Source: Vibrio barjaei (GTDB lineage Bacteria > Pseudomonadota > Gammaproteobacteria > Enterobacterales > Vibrionaceae). Taken from it: a DNA stretch of 64,000 nucleotides. The stretch lies in contig NZ_LQXO02000053.1 of assembly GCF_001639065.2 (NCBI RefSeq), positions 1-64,000 of the forward strand, read 5' to 3'. Shown in pieces: positions 36,277 through 44,838 of this stretch. Under the pieces are notes generated by a model. The model made no database searches. It had not been told where the DNA came from and saw nothing but the letters and a program-made list of their open reading frames with translations. The translations under genes and the position numbers were made by a program. How positions within the stretch are numbered: the stretch's first letter is position 1; each line of letters starts with the position of its first letter.

Positions 36277-37692
36277 ATGAACAGAGATTTAGCGGTGGCA
36301 ACCAGCGGTAAAAGAGTTGCAATCATTGGTGGAGGTGTAGCTGGTTCGACAGTGGCACTTTATCTAGCAAAGCAAGGGCTAAGTGTTTCGCTGTTTGAAA
36401 AAAACAACAACCTAGTTAGCGGCCCACCAATTTGTCATCTGCATGCTGGTGGCAATCTGTATCGTGAGCTTTCCCAGCAACAATGTCTCGATTTGCTAGT
36501 GCAGTCGATAGACTTCGTGAAGTTCTTTCCCGCTACAGTCAATAAGCGTCCCACCGTTATAGCCGTCCCCAAAAATGATGATGGTACGCCGGAGTCTTTA
36601 TTACCTCGTTTAGAACTACTTCGAGAAAGCTACCTGCAATTAGTGACAGCGAATCCAGCTAACCAAGTGCTGGGTAGTCCTGAAGACTATTTTCATGAGT
36701 TTAGCTTTGCGCAATTGAAAGCCTTGGCATCTCTTGAAGCTCCAAAAAAACCTTCCACGATCGATGAGTGGTTAATACCTTTCGCAAAGCATGCTGATTT
36801 GAACAAGCTTAAGTATCCAGTTTATGTAGTACAGGAATATGGCCTAAGTCTGTTTCGCGTAGCGGCATCAGTCGAGCTCTTTTCTGATAACCTAGAAAAC
36901 CTGGACATTCAAACGGGTCGCTGCATTCAGTGTGTTTCTCAACTGGGTGATGGGTATAGATTGCAATTTGAAAATGGTCATGAAGCTCATTTTGATTTTG
37001 TCATTAATGCCTGTGGCTTTAGAACGGGCATAATTGATGATCAACTGAAATTATCACGAAAGCGTCTTGTTGAGTTCAAAGCCGCTTATGTCACTCAATG
37101 GCAAAGTCATAAGAACGAAAAATGGCCAGAAATTATTTTTCATGGCAAGCGTGGTACGCCACAAGGTATGGCTCAGTTGACGCCTTATCCAGGCGGGTAC
37201 TTTCAACTTCATGGTATGACTAAGAACATTACTTTATTTAATGAAGGACTTGTCAAGTCCACCTCAGAGAGTGCACAGCCTCAATTGCCGCAAAACCTAA
37301 TTAACAAAGTCGACAAAGGTTGGTCTTTGGAAGTTCAAACGCAGCGAGCTTGCAACGCGATACAACACCTTAGTCAATATATTCCTTGTTTTGAAACCGC
37401 TGAACCAGCAGGAACACCTTTGTACGGTGCGCAGCAAATTCCAGGCAACGACCCAAGCCTTCGCGCTGCAGATGTGAGTTTTGAAGGAGAGCGATATGCT
37501 CGACTGGAAATTGTAAAAGCCTCTTCCGCGCTACTTGCAGGTAAGAAGATCGCTGAAAAATGGTTTGGTATCCATCCCGATAAAGGTAATAACGTGGACG
37601 CAGTAATTGAGGACGTTAATGCTATTGAAGCACGTGCGAAACTAATCGCGTTGAGTCGAGGATACCCTGAAGAGTTGGCAGTCGCCTATTAA
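36277..37692 (+). CDS. FAD-dependent oxidoreductase (DAO-like)
   Basis: A 471-aa flavoprotein. The N-terminal Rossmann dinucleotide site is VAIIGGGVAGSTVALYLAKQG, split by the GxGxxG signature, followed by the acidic strand end LFEK. A second conserved stretch NACGFRTG lies near residue 247. The middle and end do not match a specific named oxidoreductase by eye. No partner genes are near. It appears monocistronic and cytoplasmic, with unknown substrate. Confidence 0.8.
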   Translation: MNRDLAVATSGKRVAIIGGGVAGSTVALYLAKQGLSVSLFEKNNNLVSGPPICHLHAGGNLYRELSQQQCLDLLVQSIDFVKFFPATVNKRPTVIAVPKNDDGTPESLLPRLELLRESYLQLVTANPANQVLGSPEDYFHEFSFAQLKALASLEAPKKPSTIDEWLIPFAKHADLNKLKYPVYVVQEYGLSLFRVAASVELFSDNLENLDIQTGRCIQCVSQLGDGYRLQFENGHEAHFDFVINACGFRTGIIDDQLKLSRKRLVEFKAAYVTQWQSHKNEKWPEIIFHGKRGTPQGMAQLTPYPGGYFQLHGMTKNITLFNEGLVKSTSESAQPQLPQNLINKVDKGWSLEVQTQRACNAIQHLSQYIPCFETAEPAGTPLYGAQQIPGNDPSLRAADVSFEGERYARLEIVKASSALLAGKKIAEKWFGIHPDKGNNVDAVIEDVNAIEARAKLIALSRGYPEELAVAY

Positions 37693-37793
37693 TCAATCAA
37701 TTAAAGATAAATTTGAGTAATTCTCACCATTGATAGTCGTAATTCAGTTTTGATTGCATATAATCCTTTGTAGATGAGACATGGAGTTGGCAA

Positions 37794-38807
37794 ATGAATG
37801 TTTTAGTTACTGGTGGGGCTGGTTACATAGGTAGCCACACATGTGTGCAGTTAATAAATGCAGGTATGGCGCCTGTCATTTTCGATAACTTATACAATGC
37901 AAAAGCAGCTGTGTTAGACAGAATAGAAAAAGTGTCTGGTACACGGCCTACATTTGTCCAAGGTGATGTACGCGATAAGTCAGCGCTATTGGAAGTTCTG
38001 CAAACGCACAATATCAACTCAGTTATTCATTTTGCTGGACTAAAAGCGGTTGGTGAATCTGTCGAAAAACCTCTTGAGTATTACGATAACAACGTTAACG
38101 GTACCTTAGTTTTAGTAGACGCGATGAGAGAAGCGGGCGTTAAGCACCTGGTGTTCAGTTCATCAGCGACAGTTTATGGTGATCCAGCTTCTGTTCCTAT
38201 CACAGAGAGCTTCCCTACAAGTGCTACCAACCCTTACGGCCGAAGTAAGTTAATGGTTGAAGAGTGTTTGACAGACTTTCAGAAAGCCAACCCAGACTGG
38301 ACGATTACTTTGCTGCGTTATTTCAACCCAGTAGGGTCACACCCAACCGGAGAAATGGGGGAAGATCCTCAAGGGATCCCTAACAACTTAATGCCATTTG
38401 TCTCGCAGGTTGCTGTTGGACGTCGTGATTTTCTTTCGGTATTTGGTAATGACTATCCAACGCCAGATGGTACCGGCGTTCGTGACTACATTCATGTTAT
38501 GGATTTAGCCGATGGCCATATTGCGGCTCTCAAAACGCTGAACAATCAAAAAGGATTGCATGTCTATAACCTTGGAACGGGTAATGGTTCGAGTGTATTA
38601 GATATGGTTAAGGCGTTTGAGTTAGCTTCAGGAAAACAAGTACCTTACAAGATTGTAGAGCGTCGCCCTGGCGATATTGCGGAGTGCTGGGCGGACCCAA
38701 GTAAAGCTAACAAAGATTTAGGTTGGGTGGCTACGCGTTCATTGCAAGATATGACAACGGACGGTTGGAAGTGGCAATCGCAAAACCCAGAAGGGTATCC
38801 GGAATAA
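37794..38807 (+). CDS. galE: UDP-glucose 4-epimerase
   Basis: NAD-dependent epimerase of 337 aa interconverting UDP-glucose and UDP-galactose. The NAD loop is TGGAGYIGSH, SSSATVYG provides the catalytic Ser, and Y148-x3-K152 is the SDR pair. RYFNPVGSHP and the C-terminal RPGDIAECWADP are GalE hallmarks. It is not next to galK, galT or galM, so it probably serves surface polysaccharide synthesis as well as galactose use. A good terminator follows. Confidence 0.96.
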   Translation: MNVLVTGGAGYIGSHTCVQLINAGMAPVIFDNLYNAKAAVLDRIEKVSGTRPTFVQGDVRDKSALLEVLQTHNINSVIHFAGLKAVGESVEKPLEYYDNNVNGTLVLVDAMREAGVKHLVFSSSATVYGDPASVPITESFPTSATNPYGRSKLMVEECLTDFQKANPDWTITLLRYFNPVGSHPTGEMGEDPQGIPNNLMPFVSQVAVGRRDFLSVFGNDYPTPDGTGVRDYIHVMDLADGHIAALKTLNNQKGLHVYNLGTGNGSSVLDMVKAFELASGKQVPYKIVERRPGDIAECWADPSKANKDLGWVATRSLQDMTTDGWKWQSQNPEGYPE

Positions 38808-38843
38808 TGTTTTATTAACATTGAATTATTGCTGATAACAATT

Positions 38844-38866
38844 GAGCGCATAATGCGCTCTTTTTT
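38844..38866 (+). terminator. terminator after galE
   Basis: A perfect 7-bp stem (38844-38850 with 38854-38860, GAGCGCA/TGCGCTC) with a TAA loop and six T bases. Confidence 0.92.
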
Positions 38867-38981
38867 GATCTAGATCTCCTTAAGCAGTGAATAAAAAGTA
38901 TGAAATTGTTGTAATTTTGATAAAATGGTATCAGTACTTAATTTTATTTATGAAATAACTTTTTAATCTAAGGGGAACTCA

Positions 38982-39056
38982 ATGGAGTTAGCACTCATCA
39001 TTACTTTCGTAGTTGCAGCAGTAGTAATGGTTAAGAAAGAAATGGCTAATAAGTAA
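38982..39056 (+). CDS. 24-aa single-span membrane peptide
   Basis: A short frame with AAGGGGAA 7 bases before the ATG, 24 codons and a TAA stop. It is followed 54 bases later by a strong terminator, so this is a self-contained unit. Residues 3-17 (LALIITFVVAAVVMV) form one hydrophobic helix, followed by a basic/polar end (KKEMANK), predicting an inner-membrane peptide with a cytoplasmic C-terminus. No family is recognised. Small membrane proteins like this often modulate larger membrane complexes or are weak toxins. Confidence 0.6.
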   Translation: MELALIITFVVAAVVMVKKEMANK

Positions 39057-39110
39057 TATTCATTCTAACACTTTGATTACATACCTTTTATCTGAATGAA
39101 TTTATTAACA

Positions 39111-39136
39111 AAAACCGGCGGAAGCCGGTTTTTTTA
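39111..39136 (+). terminator. terminator after the 24-aa gene
   Basis: A perfect 9-bp stem (39111-39119 with 39124-39132, AAAACCGGC/GCCGGTTTT) with a GGAA loop and a seven-T tail. Confidence 0.93.
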
Positions 39137-39299
39137 TGCCCAAAATTTGCGTAACTAACGATAAAAATAAATTGTCGTAACGGTCAAAAACAATCGTTGT
39201 ATTTTTATCGACTAAACTCTTAAGGTGCACGCTCTTTCCGGTCGTCCGATACCGGGGTTTCACACTCATAAAACTAAACATCTATAAGAGGATACTGCC

Positions 39300-40205
39300 A
39301 TGCGCATTGCGATTCTATCTCGCAACGAAAACTTGTACTCAACTCGCCGCCTAAAAGAAGCAGGGGAAGCGAGGGGACATCAAGTGGATATCATTGATAC
39401 CCTGCATTGCTATATGGATATTACTAGTAGTAACTCTAAAGTCCGTTATATGGGTGAGGAGTTACCTCAATACGATGCAGTTATTCCACGAATTGGCTCG
39501 TCTATTACGTTCTATGGAACAGCAGTAGTACGACAGTTTGAAATGATGGGCACATTCTGTGTAAACGAGTCGGTTGCGATCAGCCGTTCACGTGACAAGC
39601 TTCGCTCATTGCAACTGCTATCACGCAAAGGTATCGGTCTGCCAAGAACTGGTTTCGCTAGTAAGCCAGATGATATTCCAGATCTTATCAAGAATGTTGG
39701 TGGAGCACCGCTTGTCATCAAGTTGCTAGAGGGTACTCAAGGAATCGGTGTGGTACTTGCAGAAACTCACAAAGCAGCTGAGAGTGTTATCGAAGCGTTC
39801 ATGGGCCTTAAAGCAAACATCTTGGTACAAGAGTTCATTGAAGAAGCTAACGGCGCTGATATTCGTTGTTTTGTCGTCGGTGGCAAAGTAATTGCGGCGA
39901 TGAAACGTCAAGCGGCAGAAGGTGAATTTCGTTCAAATTTACATCGCGGTGGTAGTGCTCAGCTTATTAAGCTTTCTAAAGAAGAACGCGCGACAGCTGT
40001 AGCTGCGGCTAAAGCGATGGGACTGAACCTTTGTGGTGTTGATATTCTACAATCCAAAAATGGCCCAGTAGTGATGGAAGTTAACTCATCACCAGGCCTA
40101 GAGGGAATTGAAAACGCGACAGGTAAAGATGTGGCGGGCTTAATTTACGAATTTATCGAGAAAAATGCCAAGCCTAACAACAACAAAACAAAAGGACGTG
40201 GTTAA
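39300..40205 (+). CDS. rimK: ribosomal protein S6 glutamate ligase family (RimK)
   Basis: ATP-grasp ligase of 301 aa that adds glutamate residues to the C-terminus of ribosomal protein S6 in E. coli (which also makes free poly-glutamate). Features are the preATP-grasp start MRIAILSRNENLYSTRRL, the PRTGFAS region, VVIKLLEGTQGIGV and LVQEFIEEANGADIR for ATP binding, and VMEVNSSPGLEGIE for metal binding. A GAGG-type ribosome site precedes it. The next ATG directly follows its stop. Head of a three-gene operon. Confidence 0.94.
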   Translation: MRIAILSRNENLYSTRRLKEAGEARGHQVDIIDTLHCYMDITSSNSKVRYMGEELPQYDAVIPRIGSSITFYGTAVVRQFEMMGTFCVNESVAISRSRDKLRSLQLLSRKGIGLPRTGFASKPDDIPDLIKNVGGAPLVIKLLEGTQGIGVVLAETHKAAESVIEAFMGLKANILVQEFIEEANGADIRCFVVGGKVIAAMKRQAAEGEFRSNLHRGGSAQLIKLSKEERATAVAAAKAMGLNLCGVDILQSKNGPVVMEVNSSPGLEGIENATGKDVAGLIYEFIEKNAKPNNNKTKGRG

Positions 40206-41225
40206 ATGGCAAAAGAGCTTGTCATTGCGGGCGTAGAAATACGCCCGGGAGAGCGTAAAGAAATAGATATACCAGTAGCTAAGCTGTATACCGATGCAGA
40301 AGTATCAATACCAGTGCAGGTCATTCGTTCTAAAAAAGAAGGCCCAGTGGTGTTTGTCAGTGCAGCGGTGCATGGTGACGAGTTGAATGGTATCGAAATT
40401 ATTAGTCGTCTTATCGCAGAGAACCTAAAACTCCAGAATGGTACATTAATTTATGTACCTATGGTGAATGTCTACGGCGTATTAAACCAAAGCCGTTACA
40501 TGCCAGATCGCAGAGACCTCAATCGCTGTTTTCCTGGCTCAAAGAAAGGTTCTCTGGCAGGTCGACTAGCTCATACTTTCTTAGAAAGCATTGTCGCACA
40601 TTGTGATTATGGTATTGACTTACACACAGGCGCGATTCATCGGTCTAATTTGCCACAAATTCGTGCCAACCTTGAAGATGAAGAAACTAAGCGTCTCGCG
40701 GAAGCATTTGCAGTACCTGTATTGTTGAATGCAAACATCCGCGATGGTTCTTTACGCGAAGCTGCTGTAAATCATGGTGCTCGAGTGCTGCTTTATGAAG
40801 CCGGTGAAGCGTTACGTTTTGACGAACTATCGATTCAGACTGGCGTTAAAGGCGTTTTAAGAGTGCTCAAAGCACTTGGCATGATTCGTAAGCGTGTCTC
40901 TAAAGCGAAAACTGAGCCGTTTATTGCTAACCGCAGTGATTGGACTCGTGCAGACGCTAGTGGATTTGTTAAAGAGTACGTACAACTGGGCTCTATGGTT
41001 GAGAAAGGCGAAACATTGGCAGATATCAATGGCCCGTTAGGAAATAATATCAGCCAAGTAAAATCCAACCGTACGGGGATCATCATTGGCAAGCAGAACA
41101 TTCCTTTAGTACAGGAAGGTGAAGCTATGTATCACATTGCGTATTTTGGAGATAGCGCAGAAGAGGTATTTGAACATATCGAAATCATGCAAGAGTCGAT
41201 TGTTCCTGTAGAACCGAGCATGTAA
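40206..41225 (+). CDS. succinylglutamate desuccinylase/aspartoacylase family protein
   Basis: Zinc-dependent M14-like amidohydrolase of 339 aa. Zinc-site motifs are AAVHGDELNGIE (His and Glu) and IDLHTGA (His), as in AstE/aspartoacylase. After about residue 245 there is a small biotinyl/lipoyl-like beta domain (GSMVEKGETLADINGPLG). Its start immediately follows the rimK stop (zero gap), so it is translationally coupled. In this setting it may remove an acyl or glutamyl group, rather than act in arginine catabolism. Confidence 0.88.
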   Translation: MAKELVIAGVEIRPGERKEIDIPVAKLYTDAEVSIPVQVIRSKKEGPVVFVSAAVHGDELNGIEIISRLIAENLKLQNGTLIYVPMVNVYGVLNQSRYMPDRRDLNRCFPGSKKGSLAGRLAHTFLESIVAHCDYGIDLHTGAIHRSNLPQIRANLEDEETKRLAEAFAVPVLLNANIRDGSLREAAVNHGARVLLYEAGEALRFDELSIQTGVKGVLRVLKALGMIRKRVSKAKTEPFIANRSDWTRADASGFVKEYVQLGSMVEKGETLADINGPLGNNISQVKSNRTGIIIGKQNIPLVQEGEAMYHIAYFGDSAEEVFEHIEIMQESIVPVEPSM

Positions 41226-41229
41226 CACT

Positions 41230-41667
41230 ATGCCAAACACATATAATGACAGAATGATAATTGGCAACTTGGAAGTGTGCAGTCTTCCTGAGTTGGGAAT
41301 ATTTGATCTCGAAGTTCGTATTGATACCGGGGCCAAAACTTCGTCTCTTCATGTGGACAACCTTGAACGCTTCAAACGTGATGGGCGCATGTACGTTCAA
41401 TACGATCTTCATCCAGATATCTATCATTTGGAAGAAATCGTACACTGTGAGTCACTTATCCACGACTCAAGGCGTATCAAATCATCCAATGGTGATTCAG
41501 AGCAACGTTGTGTAATTCAAACGCTATTCCGATTAGGAGACAGGGAGTGGCCAATTGAAATTACATTAAGTAATCGTCAGGATATGTCATATATGATGTT
41601 ATTAGGACGTGAAGCTATGGCCGACAAAGTTTATGTAGACCCAAGCAGAGCGTTTCTGATTGATTAA
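41230..41667 (+). CDS. RimB-like retropepsin-fold protease (PF05618)
   Basis: A 145-aa protein of the family annotated as ATP-dependent zinc protease. The DTGAKTSSLH motif near residue 32 is the retropepsin-like active aspartate loop, and the end MLLGREAM is conserved. In Pseudomonas, RimB cuts the glutamate tail made by RimK. It begins 4 bases after the aspartoacylase stop, completing a rimK-centred operon, and a terminator follows. Confidence 0.88.
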   Translation: MPNTYNDRMIIGNLEVCSLPELGIFDLEVRIDTGAKTSSLHVDNLERFKRDGRMYVQYDLHPDIYHLEEIVHCESLIHDSRRIKSSNGDSEQRCVIQTLFRLGDREWPIEITLSNRQDMSYMMLLGREAMADKVYVDPSRAFLID

Positions 41668-41669
41668 TT

Positions 41670-41692
41670 AAACCGCCTTCGGGCGGTTTTTT
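41670..41692 (+). terminator. terminator of the rimK operon
   Basis: A perfect 8-bp stem (41670-41677 with 41682-41689, AAACCGCC/GGCGGTTT) with a stable TTCG tetraloop and a T run. Confidence 0.95.
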
Positions 41693-41790
41693 GTGATTCG
41701 ATGTTGGGAAGAATATACGAGAGTTTGCGGGGCGAAAAAAAAGTAGAGCACTTGGCTCTACTTTGTGTTTAGGAGGAAAGATCACAATAC

Positions 41791-42159
41791 TTATGCTGGC
41801 TCTAGAACGTCATCGTTATCCATATCATAATCATAGTCTTTCGAAGCTTCGTGAAACTTCGATTTACTATTTAAAGTGTGGAACGCTCGTCTTCCGCGTG
41901 CTAAGCGAACGTATTTAAGCCAAGTATGTTCCAGTTTAGATTTCGCCTTACTCGGGTTAACGATCACTTTAGTGAAGTGTTTCTCTTCAGCGTTCTCTGG
42001 AGAAATATCACCGCGCTCAAGCGCAAGCATAGTTTCACCATAAGTCACTAAGATATCTTCTTCCAAAAGTGTAAAATCTCCCGATTTAGCGAATCCGCGT
42101 GGAAACTTTACTGCATCATAAAAACGTTTCTTGCCGTGGCGAAATTGAGTTTCAGTCAT
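41791..42159 (-). CDS. maoP: macrodomain Ori protein MaoP (DUF413, YifE)
   Basis: A 122-aa protein. DUF413/MaoP features are KRFYDAVKFPRGFAKSGDFTL near the start and RFHTL-type text (RAFHTL) before an acidic tail (DYDYDMDNDD). E. coli MaoP organises the Ori macrodomain through the maoS site. The start at 42159 has GAGG before it; the longer frame from 42318 lacks support. It is divergent from hdfR, the same arrangement as in E. coli. No copy of the E. coli maoS sequence was spotted in the 256-bp interval. Confidence 0.9.
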   Translation of the reverse strand: MTETQFRHGKKRFYDAVKFPRGFAKSGDFTLLEEDILVTYGETMLALERGDISPENAEEKHFTKVIVNPSKAKSKLEHTWLKYVRLARGRRAFHTLNSKSKFHEASKDYDYDMDNDDVLEPA

Positions 42160-42361
42160 AGAGACCTCAAAGCAAATAGGTAGTAAAGCAAGGTAATTCA
42201 GGTGGCTCCGTAACAATCCAAAGAAAGTCGACTTAACCGTTGAATCCCGTGTTGGTTCGATGCTGAAAATAGTGTGAAAACGACAAGAAAGGAAACGAAT
42301 TGTTTTTGTCGAAATCACAAAATTTCTTTATGCTTAAGACAGCATAACTGTGTAAGAATAC

Positions 42362-42385
42362 TGAGCTAACTTTTTCGCTAGCTCA
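42362..42385. repeat. inverted repeat before hdfR
   Basis: TGAGCTA (42362-42368) and TAGCTCA (42379-42385) are separated by 10 bp, 31 bp before the hdfR start. It could be an operator for HdfR itself, since LysR-type regulators usually bind upstream of a divergent partner. Confidence 0.35.
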
Positions 42386-42415
42386 ACTACTTAGAATCTG
42401 TTTAAGAGTCATTTT

Positions 42416-43303
42416 ATGGACGTAAAAGTATTTCAAACTTTCCTCGAAGTCGCGAAGGAAAAGCACTTTGGCCGCGCATCAGAAAATCTTTACATTACTC
42501 AGGCCGCTGTGAGTGCTCGCATCAAACAACTAGAGGAATACTTTGATACTAGGTTGTTTACTAGGCACCGAAACAACATCCAACTAACGTCGGCAGGCCA
42601 AAGGCTAGTAGGTTACGCAGAAGTAATGGTATCGACGCTCAAGCAAGCGACGTTTGACTTATCATTAGAGAGTAATAAAGCGTTGCAATTAACGATAGGT
42701 GGTACACCCAATATATGGGATGCCTACTTACAGAACTGTTTAAGCATCGTCACTGACTCGTTAACGGGGTATGGCTTTGTTGCTGAGTCTCTTGGTCGTG
42801 AGCAGCTAAATAGGAAACTACTGGAGCGAACATTAGATCTCGCATTCTCTTTTGACCCATTTAAAGTCGAAGAGTTTAAAAGCCATCAGATTGCTGAATT
42901 GACGCTAGTATTGGTGTCAACAGAACAACGCAATCTTGATGAAGCCTTTAAAGATAAATACGTTTATGTGGATTGGGGAACCCAATTTGCTTTTGAGCAT
43001 GCGGACAGACACCCGAATATTCCAGCACCATATTTACGTACCTCAACAGGTCGAATTGCTTTAGATTTTATTCTTGAGAAGGGCGGTTGTGCGTATTTGC
43101 CATCTTCGTTGGTGGAGCCTTTCTTAGACTCTGGACAGCTCTATCAAGTCGAAGGGTCTGAAGTATGGTCCCGTCCTTTATTTATCAGTTACCGTAAAAA
43201 CAGCACGTCTATAGAGGCGATACTTCAAGTAGAAAAACTGGTTAATACTATTGAGCCAACGACCAGTTATTTAATGCAGCAGGCTGGGGAAAATACGGAT
43301 TAA
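42416..43303 (+). CDS. hdfR: LysR-family regulator HdfR
   Basis: A 295-aa LysR-type regulator. The N-terminal helix-turn-helix (FLEVAKEKHFGRASENLYITQAAVS, given in pieces: HFGRASE, LYITQAAVS) and LFTRHRNNI linker match E. coli HdfR closely. The C-terminal substrate-binding domain is more divergent. In E. coli HdfR represses flhDC, which vibrios lack, so the target here must differ; a plausible one is the divergent maoP. No cofactor is known. Confidence 0.9.
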   Translation: MDVKVFQTFLEVAKEKHFGRASENLYITQAAVSARIKQLEEYFDTRLFTRHRNNIQLTSAGQRLVGYAEVMVSTLKQATFDLSLESNKALQLTIGGTPNIWDAYLQNCLSIVTDSLTGYGFVAESLGREQLNRKLLERTLDLAFSFDPFKVEEFKSHQIAELTLVLVSTEQRNLDEAFKDKYVYVDWGTQFAFEHADRHPNIPAPYLRTSTGRIALDFILEKGGCAYLPSSLVEPFLDSGQLYQVEGSEVWSRPLFISYRKNSTSIEAILQVEKLVNTIEPTTSYLMQQAGENTD

Positions 43304-43336
43304 GTAACAACTTTGCGTACTCTAGTAACATATAGC

Positions 43337-43370
43337 AAAAGGCTTCACCTAAACAAGTGAAGCCTTTTTG
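43337..43370. terminator. bidirectional terminator between hdfR and the MATE gene
   Basis: A perfect 12-bp stem (43337-43348 with 43357-43368, AAAAGGCTTCAC/GTGAAGCCTTTT) with an 8-base loop and T runs on both strands. Confidence 0.93.
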
Positions 43371-43383
43371 ATTTTGCAGATTA

Positions 43384-44766
43384 TTAAGCACTAACCACGG
43401 TTAAATTATTCATCCAATAACGTTTTAAATAACGATGGAAACACAAAGCAAACTTAACTACTTCTTCAAAAAGCATACAGGCATAGACAACCTGAAATTC
43501 AAGTCCGAATACAAACGCTGCGGTTGCGGTGAGTGGTAGCCCCACAGTCCACATTGCAATGAAATCCATTCTTAAACAAAACTTATTGTCTCCGCCAGCT
43601 CTTAGAATGCCATTGATAATAATAAGGTTCAGCATGCGTAACCATATCGCACAACACAGAATGAACATAGCGGGTGCAGCAAGCGGATAAAGTTCATCGG
43701 TGGTTAAGTTCAGCCACTCAAGAATGACTTCACGACCGAGCAGTAGAATCGCTCCTGTGACGATTCCAAACAAGAACACCGCTTTAATAAAGAACTTAGA
43801 CATACTGAATGCCTGTTCAAATTCGTCTCTGCCTAAGGATTGACCAAGCAGCACAGAGCAGGCAACCGAAATACCAAAAAACAGTGAATAACACAGCGAC
43901 TCAAATGGACCAATCATGCTAAAAACAGCGAGTTCCGTAGTGCCCATATGACCAAATATCACTTGGTACATGAGTGTACCCATTGCCCACAAAATAGCGT
44001 TAAGCGTGGTCGGCACCGCGAGTTTTTTATAAGAACCCCAGAGTCGCTCAGTGTTCTCAAGTTTTGCTTCTTTAAGAAGCCAATGGTTACGACGGTTGAG
44101 ATAAATCCAGATGAAAATTACCTGAAGTAATCTGGATATCGTTGTCGCTAATGCAGCACCTGCTACACCCATTGGAGGGACACCCATACCGCCTTTAATT
44201 AACCAGAAGTTGAGGGCAATGTTGATAAAGATTGTCATAGCCCCAAGAATTAAAGGCGTGACAGCGTCACCGGATGAGCGCATGGCTGATTCCGCTACAA
44301 TCACCACGTGGGTTAATATAAGTACCGGAAATGCATACCATAAATAGGTTGCACCAAGCTCGATAACGGTAGCGTCGTTGGTTTGCAGCATCATAATAAA
44401 ACTGGAGAATAGCGTGATACCTAGGGTCACGGGCACCAGCAGTTTTGCTCCGAACTCCATTGAAAGCTGGGTGATGGTTTTGGCGCTACGTTTGTCGTTA
44501 CGTCCCCAATACTGAGCAACAAGTACACCGTTGGCTGAAGCCATTCCAGCCATGATCATAATAGCGACAAAGTGCCATTTAGAGGCAATGCCGACTGCAG
44601 CAGTCGCTTCCTTACCAAAATCACTGACCATCAGTACATCCGCCAGTGCCAAAATTGCAACAAGTGCACTTTGAATTGCGACGGGGAAACCAAGCTTGAC
44701 CACAGAAGAGAGAAGATGGTTTTGAGAAGCCTTGTTAGATGACTTAAGATAGGTTTTAGTTGTCAT
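43384..44766 (-). CDS. MATE-family efflux transporter
   Basis: A 460-aa inner-membrane multidrug/toxin extrusion antiporter with about twelve hydrophobic helices in two related halves. Typical MATE segments are LADVLMVSDFG, VAQYWGRNDK and its second-half counterpart VLLGQSLGRDEF. The start at 44766 has a perfect AGGAGG ribosome site 6 bases upstream; the ATG at 44856 is in the divergent regulator's space. It is divergent from an AraC-type gene 72 bp away that probably controls it. Substrate unknown. Confidence 0.92.
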   Translation of the reverse strand: MTTKTYLKSSNKASQNHLLSSVVKLGFPVAIQSALVAILALADVLMVSDFGKEATAAVGIASKWHFVAIMIMAGMASANGVLVAQYWGRNDKRSAKTITQLSMEFGAKLLVPVTLGITLFSSFIMMLQTNDATVIELGATYLWYAFPVLILTHVVIVAESAMRSSGDAVTPLILGAMTIFINIALNFWLIKGGMGVPPMGVAGAALATTISRLLQVIFIWIYLNRRNHWLLKEAKLENTERLWGSYKKLAVPTTLNAILWAMGTLMYQVIFGHMGTTELAVFSMIGPFESLCYSLFFGISVACSVLLGQSLGRDEFEQAFSMSKFFIKAVFLFGIVTGAILLLGREVILEWLNLTTDELYPLAAPAMFILCCAIWLRMLNLIIINGILRAGGDNKFCLRMDFIAMWTVGLPLTATAAFVFGLEFQVVYACMLFEEVVKFALCFHRYLKRYWMNNLTVVSA

Positions 44767-44838
44767 AGCAGCCCTCCTGAAAGTGTGATTTGAATCATAT
44801 AAACGGAGGTAATATAAGAAAATTGGGACGTCAAAACC

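Noticed and set aside
42160..42318. Extended N-terminus of maoP
   Set aside because: The added residues are not conserved and the shorter start has GAGG.
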